Positions 34,371 through 46,352 of a stretch of DNA of 64,000 bases are shown piece after piece (position 1 is the first letter of the stretch; each line of letters starts with the position of its first letter). Both the position numbers and the translations under genes were made by a program. The stretch comes from Panicum virgatum (taxonomy: Eukaryota > Streptophyta > Magnoliopsida > Poales > Poaceae), in NCBI RefSeq assembly GCF_016808335.1, contig NC_053146.1:37072470-37136469 (forward strand), in the 5' to 3' direction. Below the pieces are notes generated by a model that ran no database searches, was not told the DNA's origin, and saw only the letters and a program-made list of their open reading frames with translations.

Positions 34371-37300
34371 GTGCAAGCTCAAGCTGGATGACAGAGAAGT
34401 CAACCTGGTGTTCAAACACCCGGTTGAACCCCTCCGGTGGTCGGAGACGCCGATAACCTTCGACCGCCGCGACCACTGGGTCCAGCTGCCCAGGCCGGGT
34501 GCCTACCCCCTCATGGTCAGCCCGGTGGTAAGCCAGGTCCAAGTACTCGTCGACGGTGGCAGCGCCCTCGACATCATCTTCGCCAGCACGCTGCAGAGCA
34601 TGGGCTACAACATGGCATCCCTGGTCCCATCTGACCAGGCTTTCTAGGGCATCATCCCCGGAGCCGGGTCGACCCCAGTCGGCCGGGCCACCCTGCCGGT
34701 CACCATCGGCACCCGCGACAACTACCGTACCGAGTACGTCAACTTCGAGGTCGCCGGGTTCCAGACCTCCTACCACGCCATCCTGGGAAGACCCTCCCTC
34801 GCCAAGTTCATGGCAATACCCAACCACACGTATCTTCTCCTGAAGTTGCCAGCTTCAAAGGGGGTCCTCTTAGTCTACGGAGACTTGCAGACCTCCTACG
34901 CATGCGAGGCCAAAAACATCGAGCTCTCCGACACCCTGGAACGATCCAGGAACTCCGTTCTTATTTCCCAGGAAGCAAAGAACCTCCCGGCGGACCAGCA
35001 AATTATCCCCGCCAAGGAGTCTACTTCCGAGTCGCAACTTACTCCGGCAGTGGCAACCTAGACCATCGACCTCTGGGACGATGAACCGCACAACACCGCC
35101 GTGATCGAGGCCAACCTCGACTCGGCGTAGGAAGGCGCACTCACCTTCTTCCTCCGGGAGAATTGGGACATCTTCGCATGGAAGCCATCTGACATGCCCG
35201 GAGTCCCAAGGGAGGAGGCTGAGCACTCCTTAGATCTGGACAAGACGGCGAAGCCCGTCAAGCAACGGCTTCGTCGCTTCACGCAGGATCGAAAGGAAGC
35301 TATTAGGGTAGAAGTAACCTGGCTCCTAGCCGCTGGTTTCATTAGAGAAGTCGCACACCCAGACTGGCTGGCAAACCCAGTCCTTGTAAAAAATAAAAAT
35401 GGTGAATGGAGAATGTGTGTTGACTATACAGACCTCAACAAACACTGCCCTAAGGACCCCTTTCCTCTACCACGCAACGACCAGGTCGTTGACTCGACGG
35501 CCGGGTGCATTCTCCTTTATTTTCTTGACTGTTACTCAGGGTACCACTAGATAGCCCTCAAGGAGTCGGATCAAGAGAAGACCTCCTTCATCACTCCCTT
35601 CGGGGCCTACTGCTACAACACCATGACGTTCGGCCTCAAGAATGCCGGCGCAACCTATCAGAAGGCCATCCAGAGATGCTCCAGGGTCAGATCGGGTGCA
35701 ATGCCGAGGCTTATGTCGATGACGTCATCGTCCAGACAAAATGTAATGACCAGTTCATTACAGACCTCTCCGAGACATTTGAAAATATCAGGAAATTCAA
35801 ATGGAAGCTCAACCCGACCAAGTGTGTGTTCGGTGTCCCATCCGGAAAACTACTCGGCTTTATAGTCAGTAGCCGGGGTATCAAAACCAATCCCACCAAG
35901 GTCAATGCCATCAGGTTCATGAAGCCTCCCAGGAGCAAAAAGGACCTGATGAAGCTTACAGGGTGCATGGCTGCCTTGAGTCGGTTCATAAGCCGACTCC
36001 GCGATAGAGGCCTACCCTTCTTCAAACTTCTCCGGAAGTCTGACAAGTTCGAGTGGAACGACGATGCTTCCAAAGCATTCCAAGAGCTCAAGGATTTCCT
36101 CACCACGCCACCCATCCTAACGGCACCTGAAGACGGGGAAGTCCTCCTCCTGTACATCGCAGCCACTACTAGTGTGGTGAGTACCGTCTTGGTCGTCGAG
36201 CGCGACAAGCCGGGCCACATCTACAAAGTGCAATGACCTGTCTACCTCATCAGTGAAGTACTCGGCGAATCAAAGGCACGCTACCCTCAAGTGCGGAAGA
36301 TGTTGTACGCCATCCTCATCACGTCAAGGAAGCTCCGGCATTACCTCCAGGCTGACAAGATCAAGGTGGCCTCATCATATTCACTCAGCGACATCCTCCA
36401 CAACAAGGACGCCAACAGACGAGTCGTCAAATGGTCACTAGAGCTCGGCGCATTCTCGATCGAATTCATGCCACACTCCACCATCAAGTCCCAAGCACTC
36501 GCCGACATCGTTGCTGAGTGGACCGAGATACAAGACCTTCCACCCGATACGAGATCTGAGCACTGGATCATGTACTTCGACGGAGCCCTCAACCGCGATG
36601 GAGCCGGCGCTGGAGTCCTCTTCATCTCCCCGAAAGGCGAACAACTCAAGTATGTCCTCCAGCTACTCTTCAAGGCTACCAACAATGCTGCCGAGTATGA
36701 AGCTCTTATACACAGTCTTCGGATCGCTGTCACGCTCGGCGTCAAGCGCCTGTTGGCATACGGCGACTCCAAAGTCGTCATACAGCAAGTCAACAAGGAT
36801 TGGGAGTGTACCAAGGAAAAGATGGATGCCTACTGTAGGGAGATCAGGAAGCTAGAAACCAAGTTTTACGGCCTGGAGTTCCACCACGTCCCCAGGGACA
36901 ACAGTGTGGCGGCCGATGTTCTTTCCAAACTCGGATCCAAGCAGTCTATCGTACCACCCAGCATGTTCGTTCAAGCACTCAGGAGCCCACGGTCAAGATG
37001 GAAGAGGAGCCTCCCACAAAACTCGACTTGGCCCCGGCCATAGGACAGGAGGTCCTGACCCTCGACACCGACTGGCGTTCCCCAATCATCGACTTCATCA
37101 AGAACAATAAAAGCTATCCAAAAGCAAATCAACACGAGAAGCTTGCCCGCCGGTCAAGCAACTACGTCGTCATAGGAACCGAGCTGTTCAGGCACTCAGC
37201 TTCCTCAGGAACCCTGTGCAAATGCGTTGCACGGGATGAAGGAGAACGACTCCTTAGCGATATCCACTCGGGTATCTGCGGCAACCACGCAGGCACCTCC

Positions 37301-39434
37301 ACCCTCATGGGAAAAGCCTTCCGATCAGGCTTCTACTGGCCCACGGCCCTGGCCGATGCCTGGAACATCGTCAGGTGATGTCCCGGGTGCCAGTTTTTCT
37401 CCAAGCAGCAATATGTCCCAGCTCAGGCCTTACAGACCATACCGCCTTCTTGGCGCTTCGCCTGCTGGGGACTCGACTCGGTGGAACCCTTGAACACGGC
37501 CGTCGGTGGATATAGTCACATATTTGTGGGTATCGACAAATTCACAAAATGGATTGAAGTCAAGCCAGTGACAGCCACTACAGTAGCCAAGGTAGCTGAG
37601 TTCATTGAGGAGATATCACACCTATTGATGCAAAAATCAACACACTAGAATCCGAGGGCAAGTGTTCGCCGAGTCACGGAAAGTCAACCAAGCGTGCCAG
37701 TCAATTTGACCTGAAATTGACAATGGAGAAAACAAAGTCAAATTCGAGAGCGTATCAGCTGGGATTCCGAATATCTCTCAGATGAGCGTATCGGTAAGCT
37801 TTGCCGATACTATAGACGACAAAAAGATATTAAATGCAAGCGCGTAGTAAAAGAGCGCATCGGCAGGATCAGCCGATGCACTAAACGACAAAACCAGCTT
37901 TGAATAGCCGATTGCGTATGTATGACAAGATCTAAGCTACGAATGTGTAACTCAGATGATGTGAGTTAAAAACATATCCAAACCGGCTCTTGAGATAACA
38001 AAAGTGTTACTCCAAAACCTAAAGGTGATCTAGTATGTTTTTAGATGTGATAATGACCAAAAAGCATAGGAAAACCTACAAATCTATCCGATATCGATAA
38101 TTGGTGAATAAATCTAGACGAGACGACAGCGATGCGCCCGGAAGTCAAAGCCTAGATAAACTCGATAACTTTTGAATAGATTTGAACGAAGCTACAGCGA
38201 TACGCCCGGTAGCTAAAGCTCAAATATACTCGGTAAAACGAAAACTCACCAGCAAATTAAGTCGGTCGAATGTGTGGCGTCCTTGATCAACTTGAAAGAA
38301 CTCGTCGAAAAAAGAAAAGAAAAGGCGAAGTCGCCAAAAAAGTGCAAAGAAATTTAAAGTTGTGTTGTATTGGATGTGTATCTAGTTTTTCCGGTCCCTT
38401 ACAACTGATATATATAGCCTAGCGCTATCAAATCCTAGCCGATCACGGCAAACATTACTTGACTTAAAAGAAAAGACTAACTAAAGATAAACTACTCTAA
38501 ATACTACAACCGAATCATCAAGATTCTCGTAGAGTCCAGATCCTCTCCTCCTTCCTTGACTTCATCGGCAACTCTCCATCGGCCGGATACCAAAGCTAGC
38601 GGATCAGCATCTTCAAAGCATATTCCTCTGGCCCATCGGACGGACTCCATCGGCCGATTCCAACCCTGTGCCTTCCAAATCGGCCACCTTCCCTTCACAA
38701 AAATCACCTTCCTTGACACGTGTCAAAAACGGTGTCAACAACACCGATTCGGGGTGCCTAACCGGATCATCACAGATCTGGGTACTTCATTCACCGGATT
38801 CGAGTTCTGGGACTACTGCCAAGAAAGCTGCATCGACCTCTACTACGCCTTCGTGGCATACCCTAGGTGCAATGGCCAAGTCGAAAGGGCCAATGGCATG
38901 ATCCTTCTGGGGTTCAAAGCCAGAATTTTTGACCCGATCGAAAAATACAGTGCAAAATGGCTCCAGGAACTACCCGGAGTAGTTTGGGGACTCCGCACTA
39001 AAAGAAGTCGGGCTACCGGCTACTCACCATTCTTCATGGTGTACGGTTCTAAAGCAGTCTTGCTATCGGACATAGCTTTTGGTGCTCCGCGCATCCAGAA
39101 CTACGACGAGAATGAAGCCGAAGCGACTCGATGCACGGACATCGACTCGGCAGAGGAGCACCGCCTGACGGCCTCCATCTAGCACGCAAGATATGAGCAG
39201 CAGCTCCGGCGCTATCATGATCGCAACATTCACGAGCGCGACTTCAACGTCGTCAACCTGGTTCTACGACGAATCTAGTCGACCACCGGCGCTCACAAGC
39301 TGTCTTCCCCATGGGAAGGCCCCTTTGTAGTCAGTGGCATAGTGGTTCCTGGAACCTACTATCTACAGAGGCCAGACGGTACAGATGTGGGCAACCCATG
39401 GAATATCGAACACCTACGTCGCCTCTATCCGTAG
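34371..39434 (+). pseudogene. Gypsy pol: protease, RT, two RNase H domains, integrase (broken)
   Basis: Protease: VLVDGGSALDIIFAS (34536-34590), with DGGS replacing the usual DTGA, as in Tat-clade elements. Reverse transcriptase: NGEWRMCVDYTDLN (about 35400), YVDDVIVQ (about 35710). First RNase H about 36050-36330, second about 36560-36930 (MYFDGALNRDGAGAG, NNAAEYEALIHSL, YGDSKVVI). Integrase HHCC begins near 37170; the core is split by an insertion at 37623-38740 and resumes with FGVPNRIITD. Premature stops include 34645, 35059, 35548, 36234 and 37376, with frameshifts near 35680 and 36990. The catalytic integrase segment shows ITDLGTSF where family members have ITDNGTQF. The last coding part ends at 39432-39434. 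Confidence 0.9.
37623..38740. mobile_element. 1.1 kb solo LTR (inferred) in the Gypsy integrase
   Basis: Flanked by ACACC at 37618-37622 and 38741-38745. Removing it and one copy of ACACC restores an uninterrupted integrase reading frame across the junction, which fixes the boundaries. Ends are TATTGATGC (one change from TGTTGATGC) and GGTGTCAACA. There is no coding sequence; short GCCGAT/ATCGGC words recur through it. It shares TGTTGA...TCAACA termini with the elements at 49592 and 52243. Confidence 0.85.
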
Positions 39435-39894
39435 AAGCGTAGGAATGCAAAGCTATGTACCCATCTGCTCATTCAATAAAGTTTGTTATATTTCAAGCAT
39501 TGCATACCACTTGCTCTTTGTTCTTTAATGGGTCATTTTCAACACGCTTGGGGGCTGTGTCTCGGCCATCTAGCCAGCCCCCACTCGGAGTCCGACCAGT
39601 CGGACAAGAACAACCCGGTTCGTCTTTCCTGAACACAGCCGTGTACGTCCAGGAACAATCTGTGTCTCCCTGACCAAACGCGCACATTGATGATCCACTC
39701 TCAAGCGCCATTCAAAGGGCTCAGAGTTCGCTTTCCACCTACTCGGCAAATTCAGAAAAGAACTCGGACCGTGGGCATAACATTAACATTAAACTAAAAA
39801 CATTATTTACATAAATGTTGTTCTTAGTCGATCCACTATGACCAACTTTCTTTGCAGCAAAAGGAATAAAAACAAAGTCCTGGAGACTGGCAGC

Positions 39895-42746
39895 CTACAG
39901 CTCGGCAACGACACACTCGGCGATCTCTAGGACGACAGCGTGGTTGGCCTCCCACTCGGCATCCGAGCAGTCTTCGGGGATGCCGTCTCCCACCGGGTCC
40001 AGGTCCGCTTCAGGGAGATGGGTCTTCACAAGACCTAGGGTGTGCTGCACAGCATCCTTGGCAGCTCCCCGGATGCAGGCCTCCAGTCGACCGCGGGACG
40101 CCTCTACCCTCTCAGCCAGGCTCTCGGCAGCCGCCACGCCCTCGGGCTCAAAAGCCCCGAGCAGCGCCTCCAGCGGCCTGCTCAGGCGATCCAGTGTCGC
40201 CCGGTCTTGCGCCACCTGATTCTCCACTTCTGCAAAAAGCACCCGGCTGGGTCAGCCCAAGCCGAAGAACATGACAAAAAGAACATAGCATATGATCTCT
40301 GGGTCATACCTTGCCGAGCCTCCTGCTCTAGGCGAAGCTTCTCCTCGGTGGCGGCCTCCCGCACTTCGGCCACCTCTCGGAGCTTCTGCAGCTCCTCGTT
40401 GGCCTTGGTGCAGGCCTCCAGCTCTAAACAAAAGCAAGTCAGAGACTAAACAGTGCACAAAGAATTCGGCGGACATGACTCCGACTACATACCGCGCTTG
40501 TCCTTGCGCAGAGCATCCTTGGCCTTGATCTTGTCGGCCTCCAGATGGCGGCTCCGCACCTCCAGCTCGGCCACCCTGGCCTCGAGCTCCGCCACCTGAC
40601 TGAGGGCGGCGCTCCTCCTAGCTAGCTCTTGAGCGGCCTGCTCCGACATATCCACAAGAGCCTGACGAAGACACACGTGTTACAAGACAACACCTCCAAG
40701 AACAAGTCGGCTTCACAAAAGGAGAGCAGCAAAGGGATTTACCTCGACAAGTCCCCGGGCGATCTTGGCGGACTCCACGAGCTTAACCGAGACCGTGCCA
40801 TCCCCCTTCTCGTCTTCGTCCTCCTCGGCCTCCTCCTTTGCTAGCGGGGGCCTGACCTCCTCGGTGGAATTGTCTCAAACCCTCTCCGCCCCGATGGCCG
40901 GGACCTCGACGGTCCTGACCTCCTCGATGACAGGGACATCTAAGGCTCCGACCACAACGTTCACCGCCCCTTCGTCGCGGGGCGGGTCCTGCATCTCCAT
41001 GTCACAGGGAGGGGGAAAACCCTCTTGCTGGCCTCCTCCTCCTCCTCCTTCCTCTCCTCCTCCTTGTGGCGGGCTCGGCTCTTCACCGGGCTCGCCCGCG
41101 GTGAGGTCAATTTTGCAGCATCACTGGAGCCGCCCTCATTGGACGACTCCTCCGCCTTCCTCTTGGCGCCGCTGAGCGTCGCCCTCCTACAGCAATAACA
41201 AGGGCATTAAGAACGACTCCTGAAAACAAAAATCAAGATAGAATGGAATCAAGGCAACAGAACTTACCCGCTGCTATGATGTAGCAGGAACCTCAGCCTC
41301 AACGGCACGGCCGGCGGAGTTCCAGAGCCGGCGCGCGGGAATGCCACTTCCCCGCACAGCTGGTCCAGCGACTGGGCCTCCTCCTCCTCTACTCGGGGGC
41401 CGGCCTGCACCAACCCCACCTCAGTGGTGGCCGGGGGCTCCGATGCCCCCGGACTTTGCTCGCCCCCTTGCAGGTCGAGCTCCTCAGCGCTTGCTGTGCC
41501 GCCGCCAACCCAGCTTTCGATAGCTAGATCTTCTTGACGGTACGGCGCGTGTTCCTCCCCAGGGCAGTCGACGGCGGTGGCCCTGAGGCTCCAGTGATCT
41601 CCACCTCCGGCTCGCTCCCCACGGAAGAGTGGGAGGAGAACTCAGCCTCCTCCTCCGCCGTCTGGCGCAGCTCGATGGGGGCGGCGACGTCCTTCCCAGG
41701 GTCCCCCTCAGGCAGAGGAGTGGGGGACTAGTACTCCAAAACTTTGGCCTGCAAGAGAGCCGAGTTTTTATACATCCCAATGGGTGCACTCGGAAAAATA
41801 GAGGAAAAATAGAGGAAACAACCCGGAACGAATAAAAACAACTCGGCAAGCTTCAAGAAGACTTACGGCGTCGGTTGGTCACTTCAGGCAGTGGGCTTTG
41901 GGGCAGCCCTTGTCCCGGATCTGCCCCGCCATGATGCGGGCGACCCGGTTCACGATCTCGTCCTGGGGAACCTTGCGTTCATGTCCCCGGGTGGGGTCCC
42001 GATGACCCCAGTACTCGAAGGCCGGGTGGACCCTCTCCTGGATCGGCTGCGTGAGCCGCCTGCAGAAGGAGATGGCCACCGCGGCCCCCGTCAGGCCCTG
42101 CGCTGACAAGTCAGCGACCTCGTTGAGGAGGTGCTCCACCTGTGTCATCTCCTCGGCGGTCGGCGACTCTTCCCAGCATGCCTTGTACTCTGGCGCGCGG
42201 CCGGTGCGCGCCGGGAGGCTGGGCGCCGGGTTCGCCACCACGAACCATTCCCACGCCCACCCCTTGTTGGTGTCGCGGAGCTCAAAGTTGGATTAGACGC
42301 TCCTCTGGCACAGCGAGAAGGCAGCCCCGCCCACAATGTTCTGGCGAGCGTTGGACAGGTGCCCCTTGAGGCGGTACAGAGCCCGCCACAGATTGAAGTG
42401 GGGACTGATCCCCAAGTACCCCTCGCAGAGGTGGATGAAGATCGCAATTTGAGCAATCGAATTAGCTTGAGATGAGTTACCTCGAGCCCGTAGAAATGGA
42501 GAAGCTCGCTGAAAAATGCCCCCGCGGGCAGCGCGAAGCCCTTCTCGTAGAAGGACTTGAACACGACCGCCTGGTTCGTGTCCTCTGACGGGAATTCCTC
42601 CCCGTAGCAGCACCGCCACTCGAAGATCTGCTTCTCCTGATGTCGCTCTCCTAGAGCGAGCACTTCTGCCACGACGATGATGGCAGCGGGGCCTCTCCGA
42701 AGCTCCCCGAAGTCGAAGATCCGGATGCAGCAGACGAGTCGGCCAT
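39895..42746 (-). pseudogene. Antisense gene of the Tat Gypsy element (putative gypsy-type transposon protein)
   Basis: Coding runs on the strand opposite to gag-pol. It likely starts at 42746 (MADSSAASGSSTSG). The most recognisable block is at about 42300-42570, ALPAGAFFSELLHFYGLE followed by GYLGISPHFNLWRALYRLKG, which matches the plant family called 'putative gypsy type transposon' (Pfam Transposase_28). Further downstream come WEESPTAEEMTQVEHLL...AFEYWGHRDP (42180-41990), proline- and acid-rich segments, and a heptad-rich coiled coil (VAELEARVAELEVRSRHLEA at 40600-40530, more at 40440-40200) ending VVAEL at 39895. Segments are separated by intron-like gaps with GT-AG ends. At least two frameshifts (near 42655 and 42480) break it. 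Function is unknown; antisense genes in this position are known in Tat elements such as maize Grande. Confidence 0.7.
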
Positions 42747-43108
42747 GGCGATGGTGGTGGAATGCAGGCGAGAAGAGGAAATCGCAAGGAAGAAGAAGGC
42801 CGAGAGCTCTGGAGGCTTGCCGAGTTGGCTAAGGAAGCGGAAAGCTCTAGAGTGCTTGGGAACGGGGTGGATGCTTCGCGCCACCTCCCCCGTTAAAATA
42901 CCAAGGGCCTTACAACGGGCAGATCCGAAATTAATGGCCGGATTTCATTGGGCCGGCGATCTCGCTGCGGAGAAGGCGGGATAAACGGTAACTTCCCTTT
43001 TTACCGTTGCCTCTAACAGCCCGCTCCTCTATCAGTCGCGACAGATCAGTGTGGTGAATTACAGTTGGATTTTAACTCCGACGCAAATATGATTCGAATA
43101 TTCCCGCA

Positions 43109-43875
43109 AACAACTCGGCGTGTCTACGTGACCCAACCAGGGCCTCAGGGCCCGGACGCCGTGACAACCCGGCGTGTCTCCATGACCCAGCCAGGGCCTC
43201 ATGGCTCGGACGCCGTGACAACTCAGCGTGTCTCCGTGACCCCGCCAGTGACCCTGCTCGGGTGTTGGGCGCCGCAAACGATCGGGCGTGTCTCCGTGAC
43301 CCAGCCAGGGCCTCAGGGCTAGGACGTCGTGACAACCCAGCATGTCTCCTTGACCCAGCCAGGGCCTCAGGGTCCGGACGCCGTGACAACCCAGCGTGTC
43401 TCCATGACCCAGCCAGGGCCTCAGGGCCCGGACGCCGCAAATGACCCGGCGTGTCTCCGTGACCCAGCCAGGGCCTCAGGGCCCGGACGTCGTGACAACC
43501 CGGCGTGTCTCCGTGACCCAGCTAGGACCTCAGGGCCCAGACGCCATGACAACCCAGTGTGTCTCCGTGACCCAGCCAGGGCCTTAGGGTCCGGACGCCA
43601 TTACAACCCGGTGTGTCTCCGTGACCTGGCCAGGGCCTCAGGGCCCGGACACCGTTACGACTCGGCGTGTCTCCGTGACTCCGCCAGTGACCCTACTCGG
43701 GGGCTAGGTGCCGCAAACGACCCGGCGTGTCTCCGTGACCCAGCCAGGGCCTCAGGGCCCGGACGCCATGACAACTCGGCGTGTCTCCGTGACTCCGCCA
43801 GCGACCCTACTAGGAGGCTGGGTACCGCTAATGACTTAGTACGTCCCCGTGATGCAGCTAAGGCTTCAGGGCCTG
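43109..43875 (+). repeat. 54-bp minisatellite before the Gypsy 3' LTR
   Basis: About 13 copies of a unit around CGTGTCTCCGTGACCCAGCC, AGGGCCTCAGGGCCCGGACG and a CGTGACAACC(C/T) link. Unit starts fall at 43115, 43169, 43223, 43285, 43339, 43393, 43447, 43501, 43555, 43609, 43663, 43725 and 43779, so the period is 54 bp with 62-bp variants carrying a GACCCT.CTCGGG...GCCGCAAACGA segment. Because 54 is 18 codons, long ORFs persist on both strands, but they are repeat translations and not supported as genes. Confidence 0.95.
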
Positions 43876-44219
43876 TATGTTTGGCTAACTTGGGTAGTCT
43901 CAGACTTAATCTATGGCCTCAGAGTCAGGATTATCAAGTCAGGCTCGATCATTGTGGTAGCCTAAGGGTGGCCGGATAACCTAAGAGGGACAATATGGCA
44001 AAAACATTGATTGGATATGCAGGTATCCAGGCAGACGAGTTAAAGATCATTTCTTTGACCCTCGAAAAGCTTCTCCGAAACATTCCGAGGCTCGGGGCTA
44101 CACCCAATGGGTGCGCCCAGGGGCGCATCCCATTTTGTACCAGCAAGACACGGTAGGTAATCGTCATGAGCACCGAAAGACTTCATTCAAGTACCACAAA
44201 GTTTGACTCAATCCTCCGG

Positions 44220-44688
44220 CGCTCGGGGGCTTGACGGAGGTAGATCTATGTACCTCCCTGCCGAGTGGGGTCCTCGAACCGGGGAGACTGCCCTGCTCGG
44301 TGACTCGGCTACAACTACTCGGCCGTGCGCGGAAAGGATTCTCAGAGATCAGGACGAGAGGCTCTAACTATAGACCCGGATATCTAGGGATCTTAACCGA
44401 CCTCCTTCCTTGTAAAACAACCCGAGTATATCATTCCTTGTACCCTACGCCTCCTGGTCTATATAAAGGAGACGTAGGCCGACCCATAGACTCTCTCCAC
44501 TTTTCATAGCATCCTGCAAACCCTAATACAACCCTGAATACAGGACGTAGGGGAACTCATCGTGGCCCGAACCTGTCTAAGTCCCTATGTCTTCGTGTTA
44601 CCATCGAGCTCTTGGTCCTGAGATCCCCATCCTGAAACTCTACCGCCGGGTACACCCCTGGTGGACTAGTCGGAATAACAATCCGACG
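44220..44688 (+). repeat. Gypsy polypurine tract and 3' LTR
   Basis: GCGCTCGGGGGCT (44219-44231) is the candidate polypurine tract. The LTR runs from 44232 (TGACGGAGGTAG) to 44688 (457 bp), about 20 bp shorter than the 5' LTR, with scattered substitutions and the TATA motif CTATATAAAGGAG near 44459. It is followed by CCCCG and the resumed Sirevirus LTR. Confidence 0.9.
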
Positions 44689-46033
44689 CCCCGTAAGTGG
44701 GTTTTGATGATAATGACACGCACAATTAAGGAGCTAATGCGTTTATTGAGTTATGAGCAGGATTGAAAATCATTGAAATTGAAAAGAGCAAGTATCGACG
44801 CAAAATTCGGTTAAGGAACGGTGCATGAGCTTTATTGAGGATTTTCATTAATTTCTATTTTGAATTTGAGTATAGGAAGCACCGTACTATTAAGAGGGAC
44901 GCGAAACTACGGTCTAGAGATGCTATAGTGTCTAGAAAAGAAAGTAACCATCCGATTCTCGACACGATGTACAACTTGAGACTAAACCTGAAAAATACAG
45001 TATGGGTCGGAAGTTCCAACCCCCATCAGAAGTGTCTTGCTCCGTCCGACAAAGGGTCCTTGGCCAGCTATTTTTAACTAGGTCAGAAGTTCCGACCCTC
45101 CCTCTCGGAGGTCCTGTGTAGTTTCCGACAAACCCCTCTCGGCTGTTTGAAAATGAACTGGTTGGAAGTTCCGATAAGCACATAAATCCTCAGCAATGGC
45201 TAGTTTTTGAGGTGGCTCAATAAATACCCCTTCACCTCTTCCATTCAGTGTTGCTAACTCCTCACGAACACACTCCCCTCTTAAGCTTCCAAAACACCTC
45301 CCCAACCCTTCCAAGTGCCAAATCCTTGAGTGGATCCAAGCAAGGGCTTGGGTGTGAGCTAGATTTGTGAGTGAGCTTGAGTCCTTGACCTAGAGTGAGC
45401 AGCCACGTTCTTCTCAAGGCGCTAGAAGCATCTCCATCCGGCGATTCGCATTTGTTACTCTTGGAGCTTGCTCCTAGACGGTTTGGCGTCGCCCGCGGAG
45501 CGCCCTCTCAGGTGTGAGCGCCCCGGGAAGTTTGTATTACCCCATCCTTCGTGGACAAGAGTTAGTGAGTACTCAATCCTCCTAAGTGGTGGATTGGGTG
45601 AGGATAAGGGTTATAGGGCAACCCGGCTCTTTGTGAGCTCCTCAACAGAGACGTAGCATCCTTAGTGGGTGTGAACTTCGGGAACAAATCCTTGTGTCAT
45701 TTACTTTACTTGTTCTTGCTTGTTCATACTTGTTCTTGTTGACCTAGAACTTAATTTGATCCGATCTACTCTCTTGAGTTGTTCTAGTGCACAAGATCAC
45801 TTGCAGGGTGCTCTCCTACGTACTGGTGAACTTTTGATTCAAATAGTTTTTGCAGTTTCATATTTAGTTTTGAATTCCATTCAATTCGTAGTATAGGGAT
45901 CGGAACTTCCTATAGTGGGTCGGAAGTTCTGACAGGACTAATTGTGATTCAAATAGTTTTTGCAGTTTCATATTTTTCAAGTTTTGCAGGTTCCCCTATT
46001 CACCCCCCTCTAGTCATCACCAAGATCCTTTCA
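44689..46033 (+). repeat. Sirevirus 3' LTR, remainder
   Basis: Continues the LTR begun at 27939 (target duplication 44689-44693, then TAAGTGGG). It is nearly identical to the 5' LTR but has lost one palindrome-bearing segment near 45085 and another near 45165. The promoter words are altered: CAACGG reads CAATGG and TATAAATA reads AATAAATA. It ends GATCCTTTCA at 46033, followed by AGAAC. A local duplication of the phrase ATTCAAATAGTTTTTGCAG occurs near 45838 and 45949. Confidence 0.92.
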
Positions 46034-46352
46034 AGAACCTTGATCGCTACATCACCTCGAAGAAGAGAATTAACTGTGGATTGTTGTTATTAACTGTTGT
46101 TATTATCTACTTAAATTGTTTTTCCCTAAAAACATTTTATTTATGTTGCAAACATAGAAAGTAGTACCTCTTGTTTAAATTTGTGCTAAAATCTTGAAAA
46201 TAAGGATCCACACTTAGTAGTTTTTGGTAAAACAAACCCACCAGCCAAAAGCTTTGCATGATAGGAGTCCGCTAAGTATGCACTTGTTCGCGATCCTTAA
46301 ATGCTAAATTTGACCGTCAACTATACTCATAAATAAAGGAAAATAATATACC

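Larger units (their letters stand above)
27959..44688 (+). mobile_element. Ty3/gypsy Tat-type retrotransposon nested in the Sirevirus 3' LTR
   Basis: A 16.7 kb element with LTRs at both ends, a target duplication of CCCCC (27954-27958) versus CCCCG (44689-44693), PBS, gag-pol on the plus strand, an antisense gene and a minisatellite before the polypurine tract and 3' LTR. The order protease, RT, RNase H, integrase identifies Ty3/gypsy. The additional C-terminal RNase H (about 36560-36930), the DGGS protease and the antisense gene point to the Tat clade (RIRE2/Grande-like). It contains two later insertions, at 29160-32589 and 37623-38740; without them it is about 12.2 kb. Many stops and several frameshifts make it inactive. 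Confidence 0.92.
17897..46033 (+). mobile_element. Sirevirus-type Ty1/copia retrotransposon, interrupted by a nested Gypsy element
   Basis: Flanked by the 5-bp duplication AGAAC (17892-17896 and 46034-46038). Order is 5' LTR, PBS, gag, protease, integrase, reverse transcriptase, RNase H, spacer, env-position ORF, polypurine tracts and 3' LTR. The protease-integrase-RT order defines Ty1/copia. The long gag with coiled-coil C-terminus, the additional ORF after pol, multiple polypurine tracts and palindrome clusters in the LTRs are known traits of the Sirevirus lineage. Without the nested Gypsy (27959-44688 plus its duplicated CCCCG) the element is about 11.4 kb. It cannot be autonomous: gag has frameshifts and pol has five premature stops. 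The two LTRs remain highly similar along their whole length, with point differences and one deletion of a palindrome-bearing segment in the 3' copy. Confidence 0.93.

Noticed and set aside
37623..38740. A host intron in the Gypsy integrase
   Set aside because: The segment has a 5-bp target duplication and inverted LTR-type ends and lacks GT-AG borders at the junctions.
43072..43979. Repeat-containing ORFs on both strands of the minisatellite
   Set aside because: Open only because the period is a multiple of three; no start context or domain.
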